Of a stretch of 64,000 bases of DNA, positions 14,284 through 26,000 are shown in pieces. The notes beneath the pieces were generated by a model that had not been told where the DNA came from, ran no database searches, and was given only the letters and a program-made list of their open reading frames with translations. Made by a program: the position numbers and the translations under genes. This stretch comes from Anarhynchus alexandrinus (taxonomy: Eukaryota; Chordata; Aves; Charadriiformes; Charadriidae): NCBI GenBank assembly GCA_008711295.1, contig VUYV01000149.1, forward strand, positions 868,001 through 932,000, in the 5' to 3' direction. The first letter of the stretch is position 1. Every line of letters starts with the position of its first letter.

Positions 14284-15749
14284 CGGCGGCAGGTAGGGTG
14301 TGCGCGTTTGACCGCAAACTTCAGTCCTTCCCCGTGCCCGCTCCGTGGCGCCCTGAGGCGAGGCGAGGCGGGCGGGCGGGCGGCGCTCCCCTGCCCCGCG
14401 GGGACGCACCGCCGTGCTCCGCTCCCTTCCCCGGGCGGGCGTCGAGGGGCGCAGCGGGGGACGCGGCCGCCCTCGGGGGAAGGAGGCTGAGGCGGCGCTG
14501 GCGGCGTCTCCTCAGAGGGGAGCGGGCCCGGCGGACTTGCTGGGGGTGGCGGGAGGCGCTGAGGTAAATCGCCCGGGAAACGGCGGCGGGAGGTCGCCTG
14601 TTGCCGCCGCGCCGGTGGCGGCTCCGGGTGCGGCGGAGGTTCGCGGCGGCACTTCGTTTCCTTCAGTCAGTGGCCGCCGAGGTCTGTTGAGCCCTCGTCC
14701 GCCCGTGTGTGCGGTCGTAGCGGCAACGGGTATCGCCATCAACGGGGACGAAGGGAGAGCGGGGTCCCGGTGACCCGCCGGGCGCTGCGGGGCCCCCCCG
14801 GGGGACGCGGGGCTCTCCTCTCGGTAGGAGTCGGAGACAGGCTCACCAGAATAAAAAGTTATTTCCAGAAGGTGGAGTGTTTTATTTTCTTTCGTTTAAC
14901 GTTAAACGCGTGCCGGTGCTCTACCAGCCCTGTAGCAGAACATGGATGTGGAAACGTGAAGTGTCAGTCTAGTGCTGTGCTTCTAGCTTGTCGATAAGGG
15001 ATTTTAAAGATTTAGTTATAATTTCAGTTCACGTATTATCTTTGCTCAGTTGCTTTAGAACTCGATAAACTGTGCCTTCAACAGAGAGGAGTGAACTTTA
15101 AAGGAAATCAGGTCAGGCATAGATTCCGGGCATCAAACCCTTTTCAGGTCCCAGAAATAGCCACAGAAGTAGCGTGACCAATTCTTTTTTTCATGCACGA
15201 AGCTTTTTTTATTTATTTATTTTTGTTGGAATTTCTGACAGATACTGGAGCTGGTCAACTGGATGTTTTCAGCTTAGTTTATTGAAATAAACATGCTTTC
15301 TAAGCTTGTGTTCTCATGCAGTTATGTTAGTCTCCCTTGACTATAGGAGGTTTGAGTTTCTGATAGAGATTGTAGTTCTTAAAATAATAAAGTCTGTTTA
15401 GCACAAGTTGTGGGTTTTTTTTTTTACATTTTTAGGGTTTAGATCTGTGAGAAGGTGAAAAAGAAGATGACTGTGGGGGGAAACTGCACATTAGCTGTTA
15501 TGGGGTAAAGGAATGGACTTGAATATGAATAAAAAATGTTCAGAGAGATTGTTTTATTTCTGATATTCTGTCCTTGAAACAACAGGGTTCTTAAGGTATT
15601 GTATGTCTTATAAAGTCTTGAAACAAGAATTGACAAATATTTGTCTTGCAGTAAATGGGTCAGATGATAACATCTTCCATTGGATGTCTTACTTCTGTAT
15701 TGGACAGCTTTGGTTGCTAAGTAGCTATGAATTTCTAATCCCAAAGTAA

Positions 15750-15770
15750 ATGATGTCATAATGACATCAT
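15750..15770. promoter_or_regulatory. Perfect 9-bp inverted repeat of CREB/ATF-like sites
   Basis: ATGATGTCA and its exact reverse complement TGACATCAT are separated by TAA. Each arm holds TGATGTCA/TGACATCA, one base from the palindromic CRE TGACGTCA and a sequence that bZIP proteins can bind. A third TGATGTCA lies at 16531-16538. The pair is about 0.9 kb downstream of the CpG island. Binding is inference; the palindrome itself is directly visible. Confidence 0.35.
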
Positions 15771-18700
15771 CACGTCCTTTCACTTGATTGATTCTCGTAA
15801 GAGAACAGTAATGAGATTTGATATACATGTCCCATCTCTTTAATATTCTTCCTCTGCTTCAGGGGATTTCCTGACCTGCCTGGCAAATTCCAATGAATCA
15901 GACTGAGCTCTAGTAAAAAGACCTTCTTTTTGGAGACGAGGTGGAACGTTAAAGGGACAGTGGCTGATTCTGGGCTCATCAAAAATCTGAGGAACTTGGC
16001 AGTTTATGTTTTAAATTTGGAGATCTAGATATGAAGGGCAACGATTTAAAGCTTAGAGTTATTGAATTTGCGTGCAGGTGGGGTAGGAAAGTGACTTGAA
16101 TTTCAAAGACACTCAGCTTGAGCTGTTTAAATTGACTTTAGTTGGGTATGTGGAACTTCAGCACTTTTGGGGATCAAGTCACTTAATGTGTGTGAATTTA
16201 AATACTTTAGGTGGGTCAGGGGGAACAGAGAAAACAAGCTGGTATCTTCCTTCAGTTGCTGAAATGAATTTCAGTCTTAATGGTAAATGGGTGAAATCTG
16301 TCAGAAATCGCCTAATACTGTGTTAAGAATTGACAGCTCAATTTCTGGTTTGGTTTTTTTTTTTCTTTTCTAACTAGGTAGCATAGTTTAACCATTGATA
16401 AGTTTGAACCATTTTAATATCAACGCTGGCATTGTAGGGAACTCCTTGTAAGAGAGCTCTAAATCTTTAGACTTTATAGAATGAGTAAGAATTCAGTGGT
16501 TTTTGTTTCTTCTGAGGTTAAAGGTACAGATGATGTCATTCAGTGATGAGCAGCATGGACTGCTAGCTTTTACAGTTTATTTTTATCAGGTGTGTGTTCA
16601 TATGACCACGGATCTGCGTAAATTTTAGGCAGTTGTTCTCATGACAAATAGTTGTTTTTTGATCATGAATTTCTTTATACCCAGTGAGTTAAAAGTATTC
16701 TAGACATGGCTGTGTGTATTTTATGTGCGTAAAACTTACTATTTCGTGTGCATGTGGAAAAGGGAGAAATGAAGCAATTTTCACGTCTGCTTTATTGAAC
16801 GTGTAGGTTTTTTTGGTAAAGTTAAAAGCTGAGTCTGTCTCTTATAACATTCAGAGGCTGCATACACCAGTCTCACTTGATTCGTGAATATTGTGGGTCA
16901 CTAAAATGCGTTTCAAAAGTAAACAATGATTTGTTAGCATGGTCGAGTTGGTGGTTAATGTATTTACTGAAGATACTGACTGCTGATGGAATGCTTCTAT
17001 TATAGCTAAAGTACCGCAGCATTGATGGCACTATTAAGTATAACAGAGTAGTAATTGAACATGAGAACTGGGAACAAAGTAGGAAGATGGTGGGGGAGGA
17101 GGTTTTTGACTCTATATTTGAATCTATTCACTATGTAAGTGCAATCTAAGCTACAGATGCCAAAAGGAAATTTCTAAATAATCTGTAAGAATTCTGCACT
17201 CATCATCCTAAATGCAGTGACAAATTTCCACAAGCTTTAGATGCTTTCCGGGATGACTCAACTACGAACAAGTGATTTGGAAAAAAAATATTATCTCTGA
17301 AGAGAATCCTTGGTGACAATTTCTTTTCAAGTTATCTTAGGATTTTCTACTTACCATGATTTCTTCTAACTCATGCTTGCATTGAATGTTGGAAACGAAA
17401 AATGAATTTGGACTTGGGGACATATCTGTGCCTTTCAACTGCATGTTAGATGGTCATCTGTGACATTTGCATGGTTGTGCTTTTAATATGGTGACACATT
17501 TGGTTACATAAAATGCAGAAAGCGGAGCACCTCAAAGCCTTTCTGAACGCTTGTAATGGAAGGTTGAAGTCGCAGTCCTGACCTCTTTGAATAGGCGATG
17601 ACAGCGCAGACGTGGCCAAATAGAGAAAGACAGTGAACGCTTTCACAGTCATGACAGATCTGACTTAAAAGACAAGGTCAGTTGTTGTGGTGGCTCAGTA
17701 AAACCATGGACAAGGCAACAAAGTCTTTTGTTGTACAAATAGCAATAAGAAATGCGGTCTTTAGACTTTTATTATCCACTGCAAGATTAAGCTGCGTTCA
17801 GATCACGGGTGAATTATCTGGTATCTGGCTTGAAAAAAAAAACAAACCAGCAAACCAACTGATATGCTTCAGAACTCCTAACAACTGAGATATTTTGTTC
17901 CCCTGCTTCCAGAAGCATGTCCTTTGCCTCTCAGTGTGAGGATAGCCAGCGTTTCAGCCCCAACTTCTGCTTCTGTCATAAGCTCTGTATGAGAATAGAA
18001 TGAAATACCAAGTGGATTATTGGATTTACCTTTTTTTTATTTAGATTTTTAAGGGAAAAAAATATCTATAACATCTGAGACTTTCTCAGGCCACTTGTAT
18101 GAGCCTTTTATAGGGGCAACACCACCAGCTGGATATTTGAATTTTATTTTGTTCAGTCAGATTGGAAGGTAACCTGATAAGCAAATTCATCAACACCTGG
18201 ATCCCCTTTACTGATGGAAAAAAAAAAAATATCTGCCAGCTGCATAAAGAGTGCTGTTTACAGAATGCAGACAGGATTTGCTCCCTCATATACTGGGAAT
18301 TAAAATAATTTAAAAATATATTTTTATATATGTATTCTACCCTTCTTTCCGTTACAAAGTAATTTGAAGAAGGAAAGTCACACAGTGTATCATGAACAAC
18401 AAATTGTTACTCTCCAAGAAACCCTTTGTTGTTGTTTTTTTATTTTTGCACAAGTGTATTTTGCAATAATTTTAATTGTTCAAGATCTGTCTGACATGCA
18501 AGCTAGTGAACACAGAAGATGCTGAGCACATCCACAATAGAGCTGATGTAATCTGCAAACTGAGGACTAAATGCTGCTGTCAGTTGCACTAGTGTAGTTG
18601 GAACAACATTAGCCTGAGAGGTCATCCTTTGGCTTTAACCCAAGGAAACACACCAAACCATTCACATTCTGATATTTCCGTGTTGCTACACTGTTCAGAC

Positions 18701-18939
18701 TTAAATGTGCAGAAAATGCCACTCTCTTAACAATAATTCTGCTTTGTATTGGGTTAATGACAGCTCTTTGTTACAAAGGAACCCTGTGGGTTACAGGGGA
18801 ACCCACGAGGTATAACAGGTACAAGTCCTTTGACTTCAGCTGTAATTGATGCAGTGTTTTGAGTAATCACTTCGGTGTCTCAGAAGTCCTGTGTTTGTCT
18901 TACTCTGTAGGAATTCCAATGTGCCACTGTTGTCTGTTT

Positions 18940-19035
18940 AAAAAAAAAAAAACAACCACACACCACAAAACAATAAAAAACCCACAAACCATCAAACAAC
19001 AACAACAAAAAGACCCTAAAAGAAATAAAATCAAA
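18940..19035 (+). repeat. A/C-rich low-complexity tract
   Basis: An A13 run leads into about 80 bases made almost entirely of A and C, with CAACAACAA and ACCACA blocks and very few G. Similar tracts recur elsewhere in the window on either strand. It may be a degraded poly(A)-derived tail, but no element body is recognisable upstream. Confidence 0.75.
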
Positions 19036-22000
19036 TCCAGATGTGGGCCTTACATGCTGGTAGCTAACATTATCTATTAGATATGAAAAGGCTTTCTATT
19101 TAAGACTGAAATTAGGCGTTTATAGGTATCAATTGTTCCAAAATCACTTTTCTACTCAAAATCATTTCTGAAAGAATTCATCATCCAAAAATAGAAGTTA
19201 TTTAAGAATGATTAATAGAGGGATTTGTTAAGCTGGAAAATTTTTATTTTATTCTGTTTTTGATCTTTATATTTTAAAAGATGTGATATATTGTTAGCAA
19301 ACTTAACGCTGACTTTAGTTCAAAGTGCTGTCTTAGAATAGTCTTTGTGTAAATTGAACCTTTTCTGTGTAAAATAACAATTATTTTAATGTTTAATTAG
19401 AATGAGGTTATAATGAAAAGCATACGGTGACAAATCAGTACTTTTCATATCAATTGTATTCATATGCTTATCAAGCAATGCCTACACAGTTGAGGTTCAT
19501 TCTGTAACTTCACAAAATTGTGTAACAAGACTAAAATCTAGGGTAGAAACAAAGAAGAAAAAGTCACATCAGTGGCGAATAAATACATCACAAAATTTTC
19601 ATTTGAAAAATATATGCTTTCAGTTACCAGTCAATGTATTCCTTTCAATACAAACTAAAAATTCATAATTGTCCCAGTGTGATCTAGAATTCTGCTTGTG
19701 TAAGAAATTCTGATTCTTTTTTTAAATATTTTTTTTTCTTCCTCTGAATAGATAAAACTAAGCTCAAGATGCAAACTCTTTTCCCAGAGAAGTTTGCTCA
19801 GCGTTTTCATCACTTGTGAGTTGTGGGTGTTGGAGGGGAGGGGGAGAGTTTGCACAGTTTGTGTCATCACCTTTCTTCTGAAATGTGACTTACAATATGC
19901 TCTTGAAGGTAAAAGGCATGTAGCACCAGCTCTTCGTCAGTCTGAACCCTCAAATTAGTTAATTTGGAAGTTCTGTGATATAGCTCAGGGGAATGGGTTT
20001 TCTTGTTGGTTGTTTTTTGTTTGTTTTTTTCCTGGCTGAAATCAGTCTGACAACTGATACAGTGCTCAAGGAGAAAATATTTTTCTCTATCAAGGTGATA
20101 TTGCTATTTAACATATCTCTTAACTTCCTGCTAGGACAACTGTTTCCCCACTGCACGACTGTTTTCTCGGTGCAGCTGAGATGAAATGAGGCAGCTGTTT
20201 TAAAAACCCATATCACAGGAATAAAACATGGCCTCCAGTTGTGGATACAACAAGGGGGGCACTGTTTAGTATTCTTCTCTTCCTCAATTGTTTTTAAAGG
20301 CTAATGAAAGCCTAAGGAGACACTCAGACAGTCACACTAGTACAAATCCCTATTATTGCTCTGATGATGAGCCTTGATGCTGGAAATTTTGCATGCTGCA
20401 TCTTTGTTGCCTTCTGTAAATGCTACAAATAGCAGGAAGGGATAGATAAAATGACACAGATGCTTTAATTATGATTTGATTACAGAGCAACCAGAGGAGT
20501 CTATTCTGAGGAATATGCAATTAGAGAAAATTCTGAGGACTATCTAACCTTCCGAAATTAAAATTAACTGGGATTATTTGAACAGGGTTTTAACATTTCT
20601 GAAAGAATATAATTCCTCAAGGATCTTGCTGCTCATGTGATGGATCCTCTCTAGCTTAGCAGATGGGTTTCAGGGTAACACAATGTCATCTTCCTCAGTT
20701 GCATCTGCTGGTTTGCTTCACCTAGCAGCCCCATCTCTGTATCCTTTGCTGGTCACGTACAGGAGGGTGACGTAGAACCTGCATTTGACCTGGACGTTAG
20801 CAGCCATCTCCAGATTGAAGCACAAAAAAAGGAAGAACAGTTTAAGCGTTCCTGGATCATCTCTCCGTATCTTCTCTGTGCAAAGCACAGCAAAGTTTTT
20901 CAATCTCACGAGCAAGAAAATTAGAGTTGTGCAAAGTCGCTCTGCGGGTTCCAAAGGGAAGGAGTAGATGGAAAATTCCATGCCTTTTTCCTCTTGCAAA
21001 CTATTTAATAGCAGAAAGCTGTATGATTAAATATGTTAAGCTTCTTTGTGGGCTTAAGTGGTACAAATGACTTGAATTTAATTCCATTGATATCACTAGA
21101 TGTCAAGCATGAGCAGAATTCAGAATCTGTCCCAGAGTTGAATAGCAACATGCCTTCAGCCTCAAATGTAAAGACACTTAAACCTTATGGAAGTTACATT
21201 CTCAGATAGAAATCGTGCTTTCTTCACTTTCCTGAAATGAGTTCACCTATGTGGACAGGCAGCATCAGCCCTGGAGGCTGATATGGGGCAGAGATTTGAT
21301 AAAACAGTGGATTGTACCTGCATAGATGCAGGACAGGGGGGTTAGGGCACCAGCAGGTAAGGAGGCTTTCAGGTTGCAGACAGCACAATGTGCACATAAT
21401 GATGACTGCAGCTGTGAACAAGTAAGGCTTTCTTTAGTTTTCCCCAATGCTTAGCATGTTCATTGGTTCACTGGTAGTAGAAGGAGTCTTTTTCCTCGTA
21501 TTTTCTGTAGAATCCAATATTTAAATATTTGTCACTTATGCTTGAAAATCATTCTTCAGTGTAATGTCAGTTACTCTCGCTGAACTACCGCTCTCCAGCC
21601 CAAAAGAACAGGACCTGCTAGAGGTCCTCCTGGGCTCTAGTTTGGGATGCAGTGTTTGCTTCGGGGCTGGAGTGTGGTGGCTGTGGCAGGGAGAAAGCCT
21701 CCTACTTCAGTGAGCTTCATGAGACCTGCTATTCCAGCTGCTCACAGAGGCCATGTGAAACTGAGCTTTGTTGATCTTGATGCCTGGATGCTCAGTGAAT
21801 GGATGGGGGGTTGAGAGAATGGCACCAGCTGGTTTCATTCATCTCCCTGAGGGGTCTGTTCTGAAGACTGATCTTGCTTTTGACCTTGCTTACCTTCAGT
21901 GGTAACGGATACATCTGACCTGACACTGAATGTGGCCAGCTGAGGATAGATGGTGTTCAAGACGCTTAAAGAATTACTGTTCTTTCTGAACAGGTGCTGA

Positions 22001-23006
22001 GCACAATTAAGCTTAAGTGTAGCTAAAGATCAGCTGGATTCAGCAGCCTGTCGGTCTCCTTTGTCAATTGTAAAGGCATTTTCTCGTGTAGTGCCGCCTG
22101 TATTTATTTTAACGTTTCTTTTTAAGAGCCTTCAAACTCTCCAACTTCAAAGCATTTCTGTTCCTACTGACCCATGTGTATTTCACAGGGATAAAACCTC
22201 TAGCTAGCAACTTAGGGGTGATTTGTCAAGGGTCACTTTAATAAATTAGGTTATTTATTTTCTGTCTGAAATTCCCTGGCTGGTGACTAAGAGAAACTCT
22301 TTATTAAGTATTAAGCTGTGCAAAGCATAATGAGGTTGCTGTAGTGCTTTGATGTGGAAATGCATAAATGCCAAAAAAAAAAAGTGGTGTTATTGATAGA
22401 GAAAGCTTACTTAAAATACCTAGGGACAATTTATATAAACCAAATATAGATTATACTGTAAAGATTATACATTTTGATAATAACCCTTTAAAACTTTAAT
22501 ATCAGACATCATAAAAAGGTCAAAATCAAATTATTTTCTTGAATTGTTCTGCAGGAAGTTACAAACTAAATCCTTTTTAAAAATAAAGATATATTTGATA
22601 TCAGTGATAGAGAAGTTAATATTGCAATAGATGTACAGTAAGAGTTTTGTTTCCTCATACCTATTACAAAGCCACTTTTCATCAACAAACTTGCTGAGCT
22701 GACTGCTAATTTTTCTGGAATTAAAAGGCTTTAGTGAATATGAACCATGTTCGTCTCGCTTAATGAAGACGGTTATGTAAGAGTCGTTGCTTCCCCTTAG
22801 CTGATTGAATTGTATTTCCCATGCCACTTTTTGCTTTCCATGTTGCTTATAGATTAGCAAAACAGAGTTTGCTGTATTTTCTTCTCTTCTTCTTGTATCT
22901 ATTCTTGAGGCTTATTAGCACAAAGCAGCTCTGAGCCATTGCTTGGACACCAGAGATTCTGAAAGCCTCAAATAGCCATAATAATGGAGTTGGATGAAGG
23001 ATGCTC

Positions 23007-23020
23007 GTTGCCATGGGAAC
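23007..23020 (+). promoter_or_regulatory. Candidate RFX X-box (GTTGCCATGGGAAC)
   Basis: This 14-base motif fits the imperfect inverted-repeat X-box bound by RFX factors (RGTTGCC-N-RGYAAC type: GTTGCC, then ATG, then GGAAC). It lies in the presumed intron 1 of a gene expressed in neurons, where RFX proteins are active. The match is by eye only, and one half-site deviates. Confidence 0.25.
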
Positions 23021-26000
23021 GGTGCATGTGCCACACAAGATAATGTAACTGCTGTAGTGCAGAGATCTGTGCTGCATATTGATTGCAAGATTTCTTGAAT
23101 TCCTTATAAACTTGTGCTTTCTGCTGTGTGTTCCACCTAGCAAGTGAGAGAAGCTTGTCAGCTGGGCTAAATCCAGAGACATTTTGCTAATTTGAAAAAA
23201 GTTGACTTTTGCATGTGAGGGTAGAGAAGAGGTCAGAAGTACTTGAGAGTATTGTTAGGTTCACAGCCTTTCCTTGCTGAGTTGACAACGTCCTAACTGT
23301 TGTGTTAAATCGGAGTTAATGAAGTATTGGAACTGAGGCACTATGGGTGAGTGCCCCGAGTTAAAAGTGAGAATAGAAGGCCTTAGGAAACTGAACTTTC
23401 ACCTATATAATGTTTTGTATGGTGGTTTGTCACCTGGACACCTGCACAGTATCACAGTTCCCCAGTGTACCTCTTCATTGCTCTTGTTGGTATGCTGCTG
23501 AAAAGTTCATTTTTGTTCCAGGTTGTCGAGGACGAATCTAGTTAGTGGCATAGCTGTGCAAAATACTGTGACTGAGAAATATCGCACTCATTGACAGCCA
23601 AGAGGATGAATGCAGTATCGGTCATTTCACAAAGCTGGGGGAAGGTAAAATATGTAGGTTTTAATTTGGAGGAAATCTGTGTGAGTTTGGAGCTTCTTTT
23701 TTCTTTAAATGTATGAAAATCACACCTTTCAGAGTGACAGTGTCTACCAGGTTATCGTAGTACTAGTGGGCTGCTAAAGTTGTCTGCAATCTTGCATAGA
23801 AATAAATGAAGCGGGACTTGTTTTGCCATAATTCTGCAGCCTTAGTTTCCTGGGTCCTGGAATAACAGCACAGAAACTCTGGTAATTGTCCCAATATCCC
23901 AGATGCTCACTGGCATAAACCAGCAAAGGTCTATCAGCGGTCTACTTAGTGACGTGCTGTATCACCCTGCAGGTAAGCCCTGGCATGTCATCTCAACAGA
24001 GGCTCACGCTCTGCTTCAGGATCCTGCTTCCTTTGCTCATATGAGGTCTCTAGGCCATGTTCGCTCCTCAGTGAAAGGCAGTTGGGTCCCCTATTGCTCA
24101 GGATGATTGTGCAGATGAGATAATGCAAATTAAAACTGTCCTTCTAGTGTTACCCCCCTGGGAAGGGTGATGCCTTGCCTTCAGCAGGATTGCTGGCAAT
24201 TGCCTGCTTGTCCTGTCTCTAATGGTAAAAGTCATAACTTCCCCAGTGTTAATGTTACTGAATCAAACCTGCCACTCCCCTCCTCCCGAGTTATATGTGG
24301 GGGATACATACCCTTTACGTTTTTTTCTTAGATCTGCTTTCCCAATTTTTTCACTGTGGGGAGTTTGTGTCAGAGCACAAATTTCAGGCAACTATTAAAA
24401 AACCCCAAAGAACCTAACAACAACAAAAAAAAGCTGATGACACCTGACACTTATTGGAAGGTCTCTGCTTTTTTGTTTTTATCTTTTGTTTTTAATCCCT
24501 GGGAAATCTCCTGTTAGAGAAGACACTGTGTAAATATTAATCTTAAAAAGTGTTTGGAGATTATGTATATTGTTTCATACCTACTGGATGCTGTTTGAAT
24601 CTCTGGGTGTTGTCTGAATCTACCTTAAAAGTACCAGAACTTTAGGAACTGTGAGTTAGTGAGGTTTTCTGGGTCTGCTCTAATAAGATACTTATCTTGA
24701 GGGAGAGATGGATAACTTAAAATATATGTGGGGTATTATTTGTCAGAAATGTGTCTGAGAGGACATATTTAGAAATGCTAGGCTATTGTGCCCTCTGGGC
24801 GTTATTTGCAGGGTTGTGTGACTTTGTTCATCAGTATGGGTCATCTCAAATGTGGTACTCAGATATCCACTCAGTTTATTCTTCACTACTGTTTCTTTTT
24901 TTTCTTGACTACTTGGTTTGCACAACTATTCTCGGTTTTGGATCCTACCACCACATCCCAGCAGAGTACCTAGTTTTACTGCCAATTCAAAAAACTGGTT
25001 GTACAGGATCAGCCTCTCTGGAGTTGTTCTGGTTTGGGTTTTTTTGTACAGCCAAGACAAACTGAGATACAATATTGAGATGCCTAAGATGCCTGTTTAT
25101 AACCAAGGTGCCTGCTTTGTAAGTATAGACAGTTCCATTTTAGACTGCTTGAACGTAGTAAGGAATTAGTGGCACTGCACTCTGATACGTTTAATTAAAG
25201 CCATTAGTTTGTCATTTTGTCATTTCTTTTGTATCCCTTTAACATTTGGGGGGATAATGTAATAATTTGTGGGTGAAATCCTTAGTATTTTTTGAAACAA
25301 TGTATGTTGAATTTAGTAAGTGAACTAATTAGTGAACTTGGACATGAGACATCACCTTAGATATGAGCAAGACTCTGACCTGCGTGAAACTTGACTCTAG
25401 TGCCATCAGCCATCCATCGGTTTGGCTAAGCCATCCTGCTGCACCTAGTTTGAGTAGTGCCTCTTGTGCCCTGTGGTCGCTTTGTGTGCAACTAATACCT
25501 GAATGAAGACTGGGACCTTCTGCCAGGTGTCCAGGGATTAGCTGATGAGGTTTGCATATGTGTGTGCATATATACATATAAATACATATGCATCCCACTC
25601 TGTGTGTGTATATGTACTCTACGGTTCTTATCTTTTCCTACTGTCAGTTATTCTCCTACTGGCACTTGACGATGTTTAAGATAGTTACTTGGATTAGAAA
25701 GTGCTTTATTTAGGATGAAAGCGAACAGACTGAAACTGAATGTCAGTTTAACTTTTGTTTTGGCTTATGCTGTGCGCCCAGCTGGAAACAGCTTGTCACC
25801 ATAACAAGGTGATAATATGGTTCTGAATGAACGTGCAGCAGTGGCACAGTTATTGATTGTCACTTGTTTGTCCTTGGACTATCTGTTACTGTCCTGGTAC
25901 TATCACTATTTTAAAGAAATACTCAGCTTTTAAGTATGAGCATATGTATGAATGTCTATAGATATATACAGCAGCCTGGCTTGAAGTGCCTGTGAAGACC

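Larger units (their letters stand above)
13530..14850 (+). promoter_or_regulatory. SLC6A1: CpG island, probable SLC6A1 promoter and non-coding first exon
   Basis: This stretch changes abruptly from AT-rich DNA to very G+C-rich DNA with dense CpG, then returns to AT-rich sequence at about 14850. GC-box (GGGCGG-like) clusters lie near 14368-14382 and 14430. No TATA box is evident at a sensible place. It is the only strong CpG island upstream of the SLC6A1 coding exons. Those exons begin with an acceptor in the 5' UTR, so at least one upstream non-coding exon must exist. Possible exon-1 donors on the + strand are after 13748 (CAG|GTGAGG), 14067 (GGG|GTGAGT), 14292 (CAG|GTAGGG) and 14563 (GAG|GTAAAT). 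I cannot choose among them. The island could also drive an antisense transcript, as human SLC6A1 has an antisense lncRNA. Confidence 0.75.

Noticed and set aside
14068..14773. Overlapping long open frames on both strands in the CpG island (up to 164 codons)
   Set aside because: They arise because stop codons are rare in G+C-rich DNA. They are low-complexity (poly-Ser, poly-Glu, repeat-encoded), overlap on both strands and cross the ambiguous base.
20718..20999. 93-codon - strand frame overlapping a 60-codon + strand frame
   Set aside because: No recognisable domain, splice context or neighbour supports either. Two-strand openness suggests chance. A search for conservation would settle it.
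22531..23182. Adjacent - strand frames of 109 and 111 codons
   Set aside because: No domain or start/splice logic; composition matches the surrounding intron.
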